Of a stretch of DNA of 34,874 nucleotides, positions 17,372-26,769 are shown one piece after another. Positions within the stretch are counted from its first letter, which is position 1, and every line of letters begins with the position of its first letter. Below the pieces are notes generated by a model. That model worked only from the letters and a program-made list of their open reading frames with translations, searched no databases and was not told the DNA's origin. Source of the stretch: Nitrospira sp. (GTDB lineage: Bacteria > Nitrospirota > Nitrospiria > Nitrospirales > Nitrospiraceae); NCBI GenBank assembly GCA_018242685.1, contig JAFEBM010000069.1:1-34874 (forward strand), in the 5' to 3' direction. The position numbers and the translations under genes are program-made.

Positions 17372-18529
17372 ATGCCTGAAGTCTGTGTCCCGGCGCGGAA
17401 CTGGTCGTACATGCGGCGTCAATCTCCTTCCTTCATTCAGCGATTGTTTCGCCATCGGTCGACGAGCGTGACCTCAGAGGGCGTTCAATTCCTGTGCTTT
17501 ACGTTGGCGATCGGTATCGCAGCCGTCAATACCGGCAACAATCTCTTCTATCTTTTGCTCGCGATGATGGTGAGTCTGATTTTGACTTCGGGAATTGTGG
17601 CGGAATACTGCCTGCGACGGTTGGAATTCCATCGTCATCTTCCCGATCATCTGATTGTGAATGAGCCGGCCGTCGCCATGCTGGTCGTGGCGAATCGGAA
17701 GCCACGGCTCCCGAGCTTTTCCTTGAAGCTCTTCGATATGAGCGACGGCCGTGAGCTGGATCGAGGTTTAGAAATTCCCCAACTCCTTCCAGGCAGCAGC
17801 CGGATGGTGCCCTATTCTCTCGTCGCCACGCGGCGTGGCCGACTGCAATTAGACGGTGTCTGCGTCGGGACGGATTTTCCGTTCGGGCTCTTCAAGAAAC
17901 AAACCTTTTACCCGCTCGAAGAAACAGTCATTGTCTGCCCCGAGATCAAGCCGATCGACGAGCGTCTAGTACGGGGTCTTCTCACCACAGGACCAGAACA
18001 GAGCGCCGATCGACGGGGGCATGGCAATGATTTGTACAACCTGCGCCTGTATCAAGCGGGGGATGACTCGCGAAAGATTCACTGGCCGACGACGGCGCGA
18101 ACGGCCCAATTGACGGTTCGAGAAACCGAGGCCGAAGATCAACGCCGAGCCATCGTGTATTTACCAACAGTCGCTCCCATGAGCCACGATCACCTGTTTG
18201 AACAGGCGGTCTCGCTCACGGCCTCCATCATTCAGCATTTGGCGCACCGCGGATATAGCCTGCAATTATTGGTGGGGGCGTCTCACTCGTCATTCGGTCA
18301 AGGGGACCTCCACCTCTGGGAACTTCTTAGAATGCTCGCCCTCTGCGAACGGCGCTCGCCTCAGGCAGAGACTATCATGCCGGGAGAACTGCCCAGAGAC
18401 CCCTGGGAGGTCAACGGAGAGATGATGATCGTCGTGCAGTCATGGATGGGACCGGGAGATATCGAGCCCCAACATCCCACCATTCTGATTAACGGAAATA
18501 TCATCACCGGAGCGCCACATGCCGTTTGA
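17372..18529 (+). CDS. DUF58-domain membrane protein
   Basis: The 385-residue protein has two adjacent N-terminal membrane helices (VQFLCFTLAIGIAAV and LFYLLLAMMVSLILTSGIVA). A beta-rich region follows, and then the DUF58 signature GNDLYNLRLYQAGDDSRKIHWPTTART, whose R-x-Y-x-x-G-D-x-x-R-x-I-x-W pattern is diagnostic. DUF58 proteins resemble von Willebrand A domains and act with MoxR ATPases; the client here is unknown. It starts three bases after the moxR stop. Its last eleven bases overlap the transglutaminase gene, so the three proteins are very probably made together. An ATG at 17411 is an alternative start. Confidence 0.88.
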   Translation: MPEVCVPARNWSYMRRQSPSFIQRLFRHRSTSVTSEGVQFLCFTLAIGIAAVNTGNNLFYLLLAMMVSLILTSGIVAEYCLRRLEFHRHLPDHLIVNEPAVAMLVVANRKPRLPSFSLKLFDMSDGRELDRGLEIPQLLPGSSRMVPYSLVATRRGRLQLDGVCVGTDFPFGLFKKQTFYPLEETVIVCPEIKPIDERLVRGLLTTGPEQSADRRGHGNDLYNLRLYQAGDDSRKIHWPTTARTAQLTVRETEAEDQRRAIVYLPTVAPMSHDHLFEQAVSLTASIIQHLAHRGYSLQLLVGASHSSFGQGDLHLWELLRMLALCERRSPQAETIMPGELPRDPWEVNGEMMIVVQSWMGPGDIEPQHPTILINGNIITGAPHAV

Positions 18530-20711
18530 TCAGGCCCTTCGGTTCGCATCGATTTGGCTGGCGTCCACCTCCTTCATCGGCTTGACGCTTGGAGCCGGTT
18601 TGCCGGCATGGCTGGCTGTACTGACGGGAGCGGCGCTGATCGTTGCTCTCTTAGGGAACAGGGGCGGCAAGGTTGTGGAGCGACTTGCCACGGTTACGCC
18701 AATTTCAACCAGCGGATGGAATCTTCTCGTGATCGTCGGCTTTCTTGGATTCTGGGTGGATGTGTTGTGGGTCTCGGGAGAACTCCTTCCGGCAGGAGTT
18801 CACTTCCTCATGGTCCTCATGATCATCAAGCTCTTCAATCTCAAGCTGCGTCGTGATTATCTGCATCTCTATGCCATCAGCCTCGTGGCGATCCTGGCTT
18901 CCGGGTCCCTCACGACGGATCTCTGGTACCTCCCCATTTTCTTGCTCTATCTTTTGGCCGGCGTGTGGACGCTGCTCCTATTTCAGCTGACCAAACATCA
19001 GGAGGAAACCAGGATGTTCCCGATGTCGGTCACGAGGCGACCACAACTTCCTGCATCAGTCGGCCATGTAACCTCACAACTCGTTTGGCTTGCAAACGGG
19101 CTTGCACTCGCAACTTTCGGCCTGACGTTGGTGATCTTCTTTACGATTCCACGGGTCAGTGCAGGGTTTTATCAAAAAGGTTTTGGAGACAACATTCGTA
19201 CCTCGGGATTCTCCGAGACGGTGAACTTAGGAGCGATCGGACCTATCAAGCGGGATCCCAGCGTCGTGATGCGGGTTGAGTTGCCCGATAGCTCTCGAAA
19301 CGAAGCGAGCCGATTTTACCTACGAGGTGTTGCCTTCGATCAATACGACGGCAAGTCCTGGACGAATCGACTGAACTATCGGCGAAGTGTAAGCGAAGAC
19401 GCGACCGGGACGTATGTCCTGCGCGGTAATCGATCTCACGCTCCGCCACTCCTTGGCGAAACCGTCCGGCAGACCATCCTTTTGGAACCGCTCGACACCC
19501 CCGTACTCTTTGCTGCTCCTTTTATCGAGAGAATCAGTGGAAAGTTCCCGGGCGTGCAGTCAGACTTAACGGGTTCGGCCTATCTGCCATTTCCCAGTTC
19601 GTCGCGGATCGAGTATTCCGTCGTTTCCCGATCCAACCCCGTTTTACCGTCGGATTTCGATTCGGAACCCAGCCTCTATCCTGAGTCATTTACCCGACAT
19701 TTCTTGCAGATCCCTATTCAATCCGAGCGGATTGCTGTCCTGGCCAGGGAAATCACTCACATACATCGTACGACGTATGAGAAAGCCAATGCCGTTCAAA
19801 CATATCTGACACACAACTATCGATACAGCCTTGATGCGCCTCTTGCAGAACAGGACCAGCCGCTTGAAGAGTTTCTCTTTATCCGCAAAACCGGATATTG
19901 CGAACATTATGCGACTGCCATGGTGATGATGCTTCGGACGATCGGAATCCCGGCGCGCCTCGTCACAGGGTTTCTCGCCACCGAGTGGAACGAGTATGGG
20001 AACTACTACTTGGTCAGACAGCAAGACGCCCATGCATGGGTGGAGATGCACCTACCGAATTCCGGGTGGATCAAGATGGATCCAACGCCGCCTTCCATCG
20101 AGAGTGCCGGCAGCGGGTCTTCCACATGGCATGCGTTGGGACGAATGATGGATACCATCAGGCTCCAGTGGAGCCGCTTTTTTGTGCAGTACAGCGCGGC
20201 GGACCAGCTTGCCGTTGTGCGGGAATTGAAAGCGGGAAGTACGTCGGCCCGAAACAAGGCCCTTGATTCCATGAGCGCATTCTTCAGCCCATTCATGGCA
20301 ATGTTGGGTGGTATTACGGAATACGCATCTCAAGGAACGATACAGCCCTTGGTGCAAGTGCTTGGTCCGGTGCTGATCGGTCTTGCCGTTTTTCTCTGGC
20401 TAGGGATCAAGCGGCCCTGGTTCAAGAGGATGGTCTGTAAAAAGACGCCGCGCGACGAGCAGCTCATCGTGCAGCTCTATGGAAGAATGATCAGACATCT
20501 CGCTCGTAAGGGGATTTCTAAACCAGCCGCTACGCCGCCTTTTGAGTTCGTCCGCCTCACTCGAGAACGGTGGCGCGATGCCGGTTCAGCAGTCGGCCTC
20601 ATTACAGAGTTGTACTGCCGAACACGATTCGGCCAAATCTCTCCCACCAGAGAGGAACTGTCCCTCGCCGAAGACCATCTTCGCTACCTGATGGCACTCG
20701 ACAAACCGTAA
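18519..20711 (+). CDS. Membrane-bound transglutaminase-like protein (TgpA/DUF3488 type)
   Basis: The 730-residue protein starts with a block of about five or six membrane helices (DUF3488-like) up to residue 220. A large periplasmic domain follows, then a transglutaminase-like core with a complete Cys-His-Asp triad: C461 in KTGYCEHYATAM, H505 in QDAHAWVEM, and D521 in IKMDPTPP. A final helix (VLIGLAVFLWLGI) and a C-terminal cytoplasmic DUF4129-like domain (TPPFEFVRLTRERW) end the protein. Family members act on the periplasmic side with MoxR and DUF58 partners; the substrate is unknown. It overlaps the DUF58 gene by eleven bases. Confidence 0.9.
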   Translation: MPFDQALRFASIWLASTSFIGLTLGAGLPAWLAVLTGAALIVALLGNRGGKVVERLATVTPISTSGWNLLVIVGFLGFWVDVLWVSGELLPAGVHFLMVLMIIKLFNLKLRRDYLHLYAISLVAILASGSLTTDLWYLPIFLLYLLAGVWTLLLFQLTKHQEETRMFPMSVTRRPQLPASVGHVTSQLVWLANGLALATFGLTLVIFFTIPRVSAGFYQKGFGDNIRTSGFSETVNLGAIGPIKRDPSVVMRVELPDSSRNEASRFYLRGVAFDQYDGKSWTNRLNYRRSVSEDATGTYVLRGNRSHAPPLLGETVRQTILLEPLDTPVLFAAPFIERISGKFPGVQSDLTGSAYLPFPSSSRIEYSVVSRSNPVLPSDFDSEPSLYPESFTRHFLQIPIQSERIAVLAREITHIHRTTYEKANAVQTYLTHNYRYSLDAPLAEQDQPLEEFLFIRKTGYCEHYATAMVMMLRTIGIPARLVTGFLATEWNEYGNYYLVRQQDAHAWVEMHLPNSGWIKMDPTPPSIESAGSGSSTWHALGRMMDTIRLQWSRFFVQYSAADQLAVVRELKAGSTSARNKALDSMSAFFSPFMAMLGGITEYASQGTIQPLVQVLGPVLIGLAVFLWLGIKRPWFKRMVCKKTPRDEQLIVQLYGRMIRHLARKGISKPAATPPFEFVRLTRERWRDAGSAVGLITELYCRTRFGQISPTREELSLAEDHLRYLMALDKP

Positions 20712-20855
20712 CACAGTCGGGAGCGCATGCGGCGATAGCTTCCATGCAGCAAGCGACACCACTGCCGAGAATTATGGGCAGGTTGCCTTCTTTTGATTTC
20801 ATGACACCAACTTCTCCATCCCGCCTGTGCTTGTGCATGCGGAGCCGGTGACCTT

Positions 20856-21086
20856 GTGGCTTACATACTAACGGAGACGCCGAGATTGTACGACCAGCAG
20901 GGCAATTATCGCGGCAAGCTGAGCGCCAACCCGTTCGATCCGGACTCGACGGCCAACCGATTCGGTCGCTATGGCTCGCCGTTTTCCAGTGATTCGATCC
21001 ACAACCCGTATGGCGCGGGTAGCCGGTTCAAGTACGATTCACCGAACAATCCATACGGTTCGGGCTGGAGAATTGAAGGACAGTAA
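20856..21086 (+). CDS. Small repeat protein of unknown function (76 aa)
   Basis: The protein begins with GTG and consists largely of degenerate repeats of about 15 residues: NPFDPDSTANRFGRYGS, PFSSDSIHNPYGAGS and RFKYDSPNNPYGSGW. The consensus is aromatic-x-x-Asp-Ser-x-x-Asn-Pro-Tyr-Gly-x-Gly-Ser. I see no signal peptide or membrane helix. Short NPYGxGS repeats of this kind occur in small uncharacterised bacterial proteins; I cannot assign a function. The upstream frame closes at a TGA about 55 bases before the GTG and offers no ATG. A weak GGAG lies eleven bases upstream. The strong repeat pattern supports that the frame is translated. Confidence 0.6.
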   Translation: MAYILTETPRLYDQQGNYRGKLSANPFDPDSTANRFGRYGSPFSSDSIHNPYGAGSRFKYDSPNNPYGSGWRIEGQ

Positions 21087-21155
21087 ATCGGACTCCTGTG
21101 TCGTTGCGTTGAATCGTGCGTTTCATGCAGCCCGAGCATCCTTGCTCATAGCTGC

Positions 21156-21184
21156 TTGTTGCGGTACGTGAAAGTCGCTATGCT
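21156..21184 (+). promoter_or_regulatory. Candidate promoter of the defence locus
   Basis: TTGTTG (21156-21161) and TATGCT (21179-21184) are separated by 17 bases and lie about 60 bases before the helicase start. No other promoter-like pair was seen in the 160-base gap. The hexamers are each two mismatches from consensus, so this is only a candidate. Confidence 0.35.
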
Positions 21185-21246
21185 GGCGCGCGCGAAAAAC
21201 AAATCCGTTCTGTAAAACTCCAGCGTCGAGGTTATATTCCACCAAT

Positions 21247-23106
21247 ATGACCAAGCTCGAAGAACTCCAACCAAACGCCGCCGTCCGTGGCATCCTTCCT
21301 GATGCCCTCGTTACTGTCGTCAATGTGCAATGGTTCGGATCTGAAGCGCTTGAGCTCACCTACAAGGATCCAGCTGGCCGAGTCGCCAACCAATTGCTCT
21401 ATCGCCACGATGAACCGCGGCTAGAAGTTGTTGAAGCGGGTCGCCCCTGGAGTTTTGACGGCGATGGCGCGCTGTTCAGACTGGTTTCGGAAGCTCATCG
21501 TATCCGGCTCGCTCATCTGTTCGATCCTGTTCTTGCCGTTCATACCTCCGTTGTGGAGCCACTCCCGCATCAGATCACGGCGGTCTACGACGCGATGCTT
21601 CCTCGGCAACCCCTCCGGTTCTTGTTGGCCGACGATCCAGGTGCCGGCAAAACCATCATGGCGGGACTGTTGATGAAGGAGATGATCGCACGGGGTGACC
21701 TACAACGATGTCTCGTGGTGTGTCCAGGGAGTCTTGCGGAGCAATGGCAGGATGAACTCTACCGCCGGTTCCATCTCCCGTTCGAGATTTTGACAAACGA
21801 TAAACTCGAAGCCGCGCGGACAGGAAACTGGTTCCTTGAGACGAATCTCGTCATCGCTCGTCTCGATAAGCTTTCGCGCAACGAAGACGTGCAGCAGAAG
21901 CTTCAAGCGTCCGATTGCCGATGGGACCTCATCGTCTGCGACGAGGCGCATAAGCTTTCAGCGACCTATTTTGGCGGTGAAATCAAATACACCAAACGCT
22001 ACAGATTGGCACAGCTTCTCTCAACGCTAACCAGACATTTTCTCCTCATGACTGCCACCCCGCACAATGGGAAGGAAGAAGACTTCCAGCTGTTCATGGC
22101 CCTACTTGACGGAGATAGGTTTGAGGGCCGATTCCGCGATGGTGTCCATCAAGTGGACGTGTCGGATCTCATGCGCCGCATGGTGAAGGAGAGCCTTCTG
22201 AAATTCGATGCAACCCCACTCTTTCCAGAGAGGATTGCCTATACCGTTCCTTATAAGTTGTCACTGGCAGAAGCCCAGCTCTACAAAGCGGTCTCTGATT
22301 ATGTGCGCGATGAATTCAATCGGGCAGAAGCGCTGCAGAACGACAAACGCGCAGGGACGGTGGGCTTCGCCCTCACGATTTTGCAACGCCGCCTGGCATC
22401 ATCCCCAGAAGCTATTTACCAATCACTCAGGCGCCGGCGTGAACGGCTTGAGAACCGCCTGCGGGAACTGGAATTGTTGCAGCGTGGGGGGCAAACCACG
22501 ACAGTCGTCGCTCCACTCGGTCCAGTCCTCGATGATGAAGATGTGCAGGATCTCGAGGATGCCCCGGATAATGAAGTAGAGGCCGCCGAAGAACAGATTC
22601 TCGACCAGGCGACCGCTGCAAGGACCATCGCAGAACTCAAGGCAGAGATCGCTACGCTCAAGAACTTAGAAGACCTTGCCCTGTCGGTTCGCAGAAGCGG
22701 CGCGGATACGAAATGGCGTGAGCTTGCGAGCTTATTCGGAGAGATTTTTACCCCTGCGGTTTTGGCTGAACATGTCGCCGAAACCTCTCCGCCCTATGGA
22801 AAGAGTGGGATTGCCACGCCAAGCGCTTCTGCCCGTCAGAAGTTGGTCATCTTTACCGAACACCGCGACACGCTTAACTACCTTGCCAATCGTATCGGAA
22901 CACTCCTCGGTCGAAAAGAAGCCCTCGTCATCATCCATGGTGGACTGGGCCGTGAGGAACGCATGAAGGCCCAGGAGTCCTTCAAGCACGATCCAGAAGT
23001 CCAAGTGTTGCTGGCCACAGATGCAGCGGGAGAGGGGATCAACCTACAGCGTGCCCATCTGATGGTGAACTACGACCTTCCGTGGAATCCCAATCGCATT
23101 GAGTAA
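21247..23106 (+). CDS. SNF2-like superfamily 2 helicase, N-terminal part (interrupted by an in-frame stop)
   Basis: This is the first 619 residues of a helicase that should be about 1,193 residues long. It has Walker A in LADDPGAGKTIMAG (130-136), the DEAH box at 232-235, motif III LMTATPHNGK (TATP 269-272) and, in the second RecA domain, KLVIFTEHRDT and LLATDAAGEGINLQRAHLMV. Translation ends at TAA 23104-23106, exactly where motif VI (QRxGRxHRIGQ) should begin. The same frame then continues with RFGRIHRIGQTEV. Helicases with this layout plus C-terminal DUF3883 form the helicase component of Hma-type antiphage loci. As read, the product lacks motif VI and the nuclease-like C-terminus, so it is probably inactive unless the stop is a sequencing error or is read through. 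Confidence 0.85.
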   Translation: MTKLEELQPNAAVRGILPDALVTVVNVQWFGSEALELTYKDPAGRVANQLLYRHDEPRLEVVEAGRPWSFDGDGALFRLVSEAHRIRLAHLFDPVLAVHTSVVEPLPHQITAVYDAMLPRQPLRFLLADDPGAGKTIMAGLLMKEMIARGDLQRCLVVCPGSLAEQWQDELYRRFHLPFEILTNDKLEAARTGNWFLETNLVIARLDKLSRNEDVQQKLQASDCRWDLIVCDEAHKLSATYFGGEIKYTKRYRLAQLLSTLTRHFLLMTATPHNGKEEDFQLFMALLDGDRFEGRFRDGVHQVDVSDLMRRMVKESLLKFDATPLFPERIAYTVPYKLSLAEAQLYKAVSDYVRDEFNRAEALQNDKRAGTVGFALTILQRRLASSPEAIYQSLRRRRERLENRLRELELLQRGGQTTTVVAPLGPVLDDEDVQDLEDAPDNEVEAAEEQILDQATAARTIAELKAEIATLKNLEDLALSVRRSGADTKWRELASLFGEIFTPAVLAEHVAETSPPYGKSGIATPSASARQKLVIFTEHRDTLNYLANRIGTLLGRKEALVIIHGGLGREERMKAQESFKHDPEVQVLLATDAAGEGINLQRAHLMVNYDLPWNPNRIE

Positions 23107-23142
23107 CGTTTCGGGCGCATCCACCGCATCGGCCAAACCGAA

Positions 23143-24828
23143 GTGTGCCACCTCTGGAACCTGGTGGCAGAAGAGACCAGAGAGGGCGATGTCTACCGTA
23201 GATTGTTGGAAAAGTTGGAAGAGGCGCGAAGTGCATTGGGGGGCCAAGTTTTCGATGTGCTCGGCAAATTGCAGTTCGACGGCAAGCCCCTCCGCGATCT
23301 CCTGATCGAAGCGATTCGGTATGGCGAACGGCCCGACGTGCAGGCCCGTTTGTTCCGCGTCGTGACCGATGCCTTTGACCGTACGAAACTGCAAGACCTT
23401 CTTGAAGAACGGGCCTTGGCCCATGACGCCATGGACGCCAGTCGGGTCTATCGCATCAGGGAAGACATGGAGCGCGCAGAGGCCAGACGACTGCAGCCAC
23501 ATTACGTCGAGTCTTTCTTCCTTGAAGCCTTTCAGCGCTTGGGTGGCACATCGAAGCAGCGGGAGCCCCGCCGGTATGAAATCACCCATGTCCCTGCTCC
23601 GGTGCGCAACCGCGATCGACTCATTGGCATCGGCGAGCCGGTCCTTCCTCGTTATGAGCGGATCGCATTTGAGAAGGCGCTCGTCTCCCCGCCAGGTCAG
23701 GCAATGGCCGCGTTTGTGTGTCCTGGCCATCCGCTCCTTGACGCAACCATCGACCTCACCCTTGAGCGGAATCGGGATCTGCTGAAACGTGGCACGATTC
23801 TCGTTGACGAACGAGGCATGGGAACCAAGCCTCGTGTGCTGTTCTACTTGGAACATACCATTCAGGATGCAAGCCTGACACGGTCCGGCGAGCGGCGAGT
23901 GGTCTCCAAGCGCTTGCTCTATGTCGAACTGGACGAGAGCGGCCAGGCTCATCATTTACATTATGCCCCCTACTTAGACTATCGTCCGCTCAAGTCCGAC
24001 GAGCCGTCCATAGAGGCGATCTTAGCTAGACCGGAATGTGCATGGCTCACACGCGAGCTGGAGCACAAGGCCCAGGGCTACGCCGTGGCCGATGTGGTGC
24101 CGGAGCATCTTGAAGAGGTCCGCTCCAGGAAAGTCGATCTTATTGCGAAGACGGAAGCGGCAGTTAAGGAACGGTTGACCAAGGAAATCAGCTATTGGGA
24201 CCATCGAGCCGAGCAGCTCAAGTTACAAGAGCAAGCGGGCAGGGCGAATGCCAGACTCAATTCATCTGAAGCTCGCAAGCGAGCCGATGGTTTGCAAGGT
24301 CGTCTTGAAAAGCGCCTCGATGAATTGAAACAGGAGCGCCAACTCTCCCCGTTGCCTCCAGTGATTATCGGGGGTGTCCTGATTGTTCCGATGGGACTCC
24401 TTCAGGCAAGGAAGGGACAGCCGGGAGCCACGACGGCCTTGTCACCAGATACCCAAGCATCGGCAGCACGAGCCCGAGCGGCAGTGATGGAAATAGAACG
24501 TGGCCTCGGCTATGACCCAATCGATCGAGAGCAGGACAAACTTGGGTATGACATTGAGAGTCGAGTCCCTGGAACCGGCAAGTTGAGATTCATCGAGGTG
24601 AAGGGTCGAGTCACCGGGGCGGACACGATCACGGTTACCAAGAACGAGATTCTGTACTCGCTAAACAAGCCTGACGACTTCATTCTCGCGATCGTGGAGT
24701 TTCTGGATGACGACTCGCACCGGGTCCACTATGTGCGTCGGCCATTTCAACGTGAGCCGGACTTTGGGGTCACCAGCGTGAATTACGATTTCCCGGAACT
24801 GATAGCAAGAGCGGAGATCCCCCGGTGA
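23143..24828 (+). pseudogene. SNF2-like helicase, C-terminal part with DUF3883
   Basis: This continues the frame of the upstream helicase fragment without any shift. Directly after the TAA comes RFGRIHRIGQTEV (the rest of motif VI), then a helical region and a coiled coil near 24200-24340 (ERLTKEISYWDHRAEQLKLQ onward). The C-terminal DUF3883 domain has GYDIESRVPGTGKLRFIEVKGR, a pattern like PD-(D/E)xK nucleases (Asp, then E-V-K). A GTG at 23143 is the first possible start, but no ribosome binding site precedes it, so separate translation is doubtful. The whole fragment keeps good coding quality, so the interruption is recent or artificial. The end overlaps the next small reading frame by GTGA (24825-24828). 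Confidence 0.75.
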
Positions 24829-25037
24829 TCACGCCAGACGAGTTTCAGGTTCTGCGGGAAAGCCCTCTACGTCTTTTGGATTCGTGGTCGGCTAAAACGC
24901 AATTAGACGCAATAAAAACGCAATTCCAGCGCAATTCTTCTTACAACTCATTGATAAAGAGCTGCTTCCTGGCTAGCATGTTCCAGGATGACCGCAGGCA
25001 AATGCGCATTGCCACGAGGAAAAGATTCGATGCATGA
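24825..25037 (+). CDS. Small unknown protein coupled to the helicase (70 aa)
   Basis: The GTG start overlaps the helicase stop (GTGA), the typical arrangement of translationally coupled genes. The 70-residue product (VITPDEFQVLRESPLRLLDSW at the start) matches no family I know. It is mildly basic towards the end and has no membrane helix. The 117 bases after it, up to the DUF262 gene, hold no convincing gene. The region could be the remnant of a longer gene; the C-terminal half (DDRRQMRIATRKRFDA) looks less gene-like. Confidence 0.35.
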   Translation: MITPDEFQVLRESPLRLLDSWSAKTQLDAIKTQFQRNSSYNSLIKSCFLASMFQDDRRQMRIATRKRFDA

Positions 25038-25154
25038 GATGAGACCTTTGGAGAATGCCAGTTCTAGGGGAATGAGGTTGCTGCCAAGGCAAGGAAGCTT
25101 CATCGGCAAAGCACCAATCGGGCTAGCAGATCACTTGGGAAAGGCGGTTGTTTC

Positions 25155-26768
25155 ATGGCCAGAACAAATCTCTTAAACACCCGCACGACCAATCTGCTCG
25201 AACTGATCGGGAACGGGAGGATCTATCGGGTGCCTCCTTACCAGTGCGACTACTCTTGGGAAGAGGAGCAGTGGGAGGACCTCTGGAACGACATCATCGA
25301 TCTGCGCGGCCGGCCGGATGACCGGCACTATATGGGCGCTCTCGTCGTGGAAGGAAAGAGCGATCGAGAGTTCCTTATTATTGATGGCCAACAGAGGCTG
25401 GCAACATTGAGCCTTCTATCCCTTGCGGTCATAGCCAAGCTCAGAAAAATGGCAGAGAGCGGTAAGGACCCGAACGCCAACCTCGAGCGGGTGGCTGGAC
25501 TGCGAAGTCGGTTCATCGGCGAGAAAGACCCGGCTTCACTTGTTGAGAGTAGTAAGCTGTTCTTGAATGAGACGGACAATGCGTTCTATCAGGACTATCT
25601 TGTTCAGTTACGTCCTCCCTTGAATCCACGGGGACTACCGAAGTCGAACCGCTTGCTCTGGGAATGCTTCGAGTACTATCAAAAACAACTGAACGCTGTG
25701 CCTGAATTTGGAACTGATGGCGTTGTTCTCGCTGAACTATTGTCCGAGACGATCGCTCGACAGCTCATGTTTATCTTGATCACGGTGGAGGATCAAATAA
25801 ACGCCTACACGGTCTTCGAAACGCTGAACGCCCGTGGGCTTGAGCTGACGACCACCGATTTGCTGAAGAACTATCTGTTTTCCCGAGTCCAAGTGGCGGC
25901 CGATCTGCAGATCTTGCAGCGACGGTGGCGGGCGCTGGTTGCCACGGTCCGACAGGAACGTTTCCCGGAATTCCTACGGTATCATCTCCTATGTGAGAAA
26001 CCGAAGATTCGAAGTGAGCGCCTTTTCAAGTTGGTGAGAGAGCGGGCGCGGTCTCCGCAGGATGTCTTTGCCCTGTTGAATGCTCTAGAGGCTCGCGCAG
26101 AACTGTTCGCAGCCTTGTCCGACCCTAACCATGGATATTGGGCCGAACTGACTGAAGCTAGGCCGTTTATCCGTGAACTCAACCTGTTTCGCGTCCGACA
26201 GATGACGCCGCTTATCTTTGCCGCATGGGAGAAACTCTCGAAAGCGGACTTTGTCCGTCTCCTCCGGCTCATCAGCGTCATCTCCTTCCGGTATTCGGTG
26301 GTGAGCAGCCTCAACACGAATGCGCTCGAACCGATCTATCATGGGGCAGCGAAGGCGGTCCTCGATGAGGTCGCGGTCACCCCCGGGCAAATATTTGAAC
26401 GACTCAAGCCCATCTACGTGGAGGATGGAAAGTTCGAGCAAGACTTCGCGTGGTTGACGCTGGAAACCGCTGGACAACGAAAGAAGTTGGCGAAATATAT
26501 GCTTGCGCTCTTTGAACAGGACGCATCCGGCCGCGCCTGCGACCCTGATACGGATCCCGCCACAATCGAGCATATTCTTCCAGAGAACCCTCTCGATGAC
26601 TGGAACGAGCACTTTCCTCGGGCACATTGGGATTCGGCTGTATACAGGCTAGGGAATCTCTCCCTCTTGGAGCCCGCTCTGAATCGCCAAGTCGGCAACC
26701 TCTCTTATGCGAGCAAGCTCACGGCCTACGGGCAAAGCGCCTACACATTTGTCGCGCCAGGTAACTGA
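25155..26768 (+). CDS. DUF262/DUF1524 protein (GmrSD-like restriction factor)
   Basis: The 537-residue protein has an N-terminal DUF262 (GmrS-like, ParB-fold NTPase) domain and a C-terminal DUF1524 (GmrD-like, HNH/His-Me nuclease) domain. DUF262 shows VPPYQCDYSWEEEQWEDLW at 26-44 and the DGQQRLATL motif at 77-85. DUF1524 shows IEHILPENP with H473-x-x-P and, later, YRLGNLSLLEPALN. GmrSD-like proteins cleave modified phage DNA using NTP hydrolysis; BrxU and SspE are related. The usual sequence of the first motif is QR-x-Y-x-W. Here Arg is Cys31 (TGC at 25245), which might impair function. It sits between the helicase and the methyltransferase of the same locus, in the same direction, suggesting an accessory effector. 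Confidence 0.85.
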   Translation: MARTNLLNTRTTNLLELIGNGRIYRVPPYQCDYSWEEEQWEDLWNDIIDLRGRPDDRHYMGALVVEGKSDREFLIIDGQQRLATLSLLSLAVIAKLRKMAESGKDPNANLERVAGLRSRFIGEKDPASLVESSKLFLNETDNAFYQDYLVQLRPPLNPRGLPKSNRLLWECFEYYQKQLNAVPEFGTDGVVLAELLSETIARQLMFILITVEDQINAYTVFETLNARGLELTTTDLLKNYLFSRVQVAADLQILQRRWRALVATVRQERFPEFLRYHLLCEKPKIRSERLFKLVRERARSPQDVFALLNALEARAELFAALSDPNHGYWAELTEARPFIRELNLFRVRQMTPLIFAAWEKLSKADFVRLLRLISVISFRYSVVSSLNTNALEPIYHGAAKAVLDEVAVTPGQIFERLKPIYVEDGKFEQDFAWLTLETAGQRKKLAKYMLALFEQDASGRACDPDTDPATIEHILPENPLDDWNEHFPRAHWDSAVYRLGNLSLLEPALNRQVGNLSYASKLTAYGQSAYTFVAPGN

Positions 26769-26769
26769 G

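Noticed and set aside
21087..21246. Left attachment site matching the tRNA-Gly 3' end
   Set aside because: By eye I found no repeat of the tRNA 3' end in this gap or elsewhere in the window.
23104..23106. Stop codon recoding such as selenocysteine or pyrrolysine at the helicase stop
   Set aside because: The codon is TAA, which is not used for either amino acid, and the expected residue is Gln.
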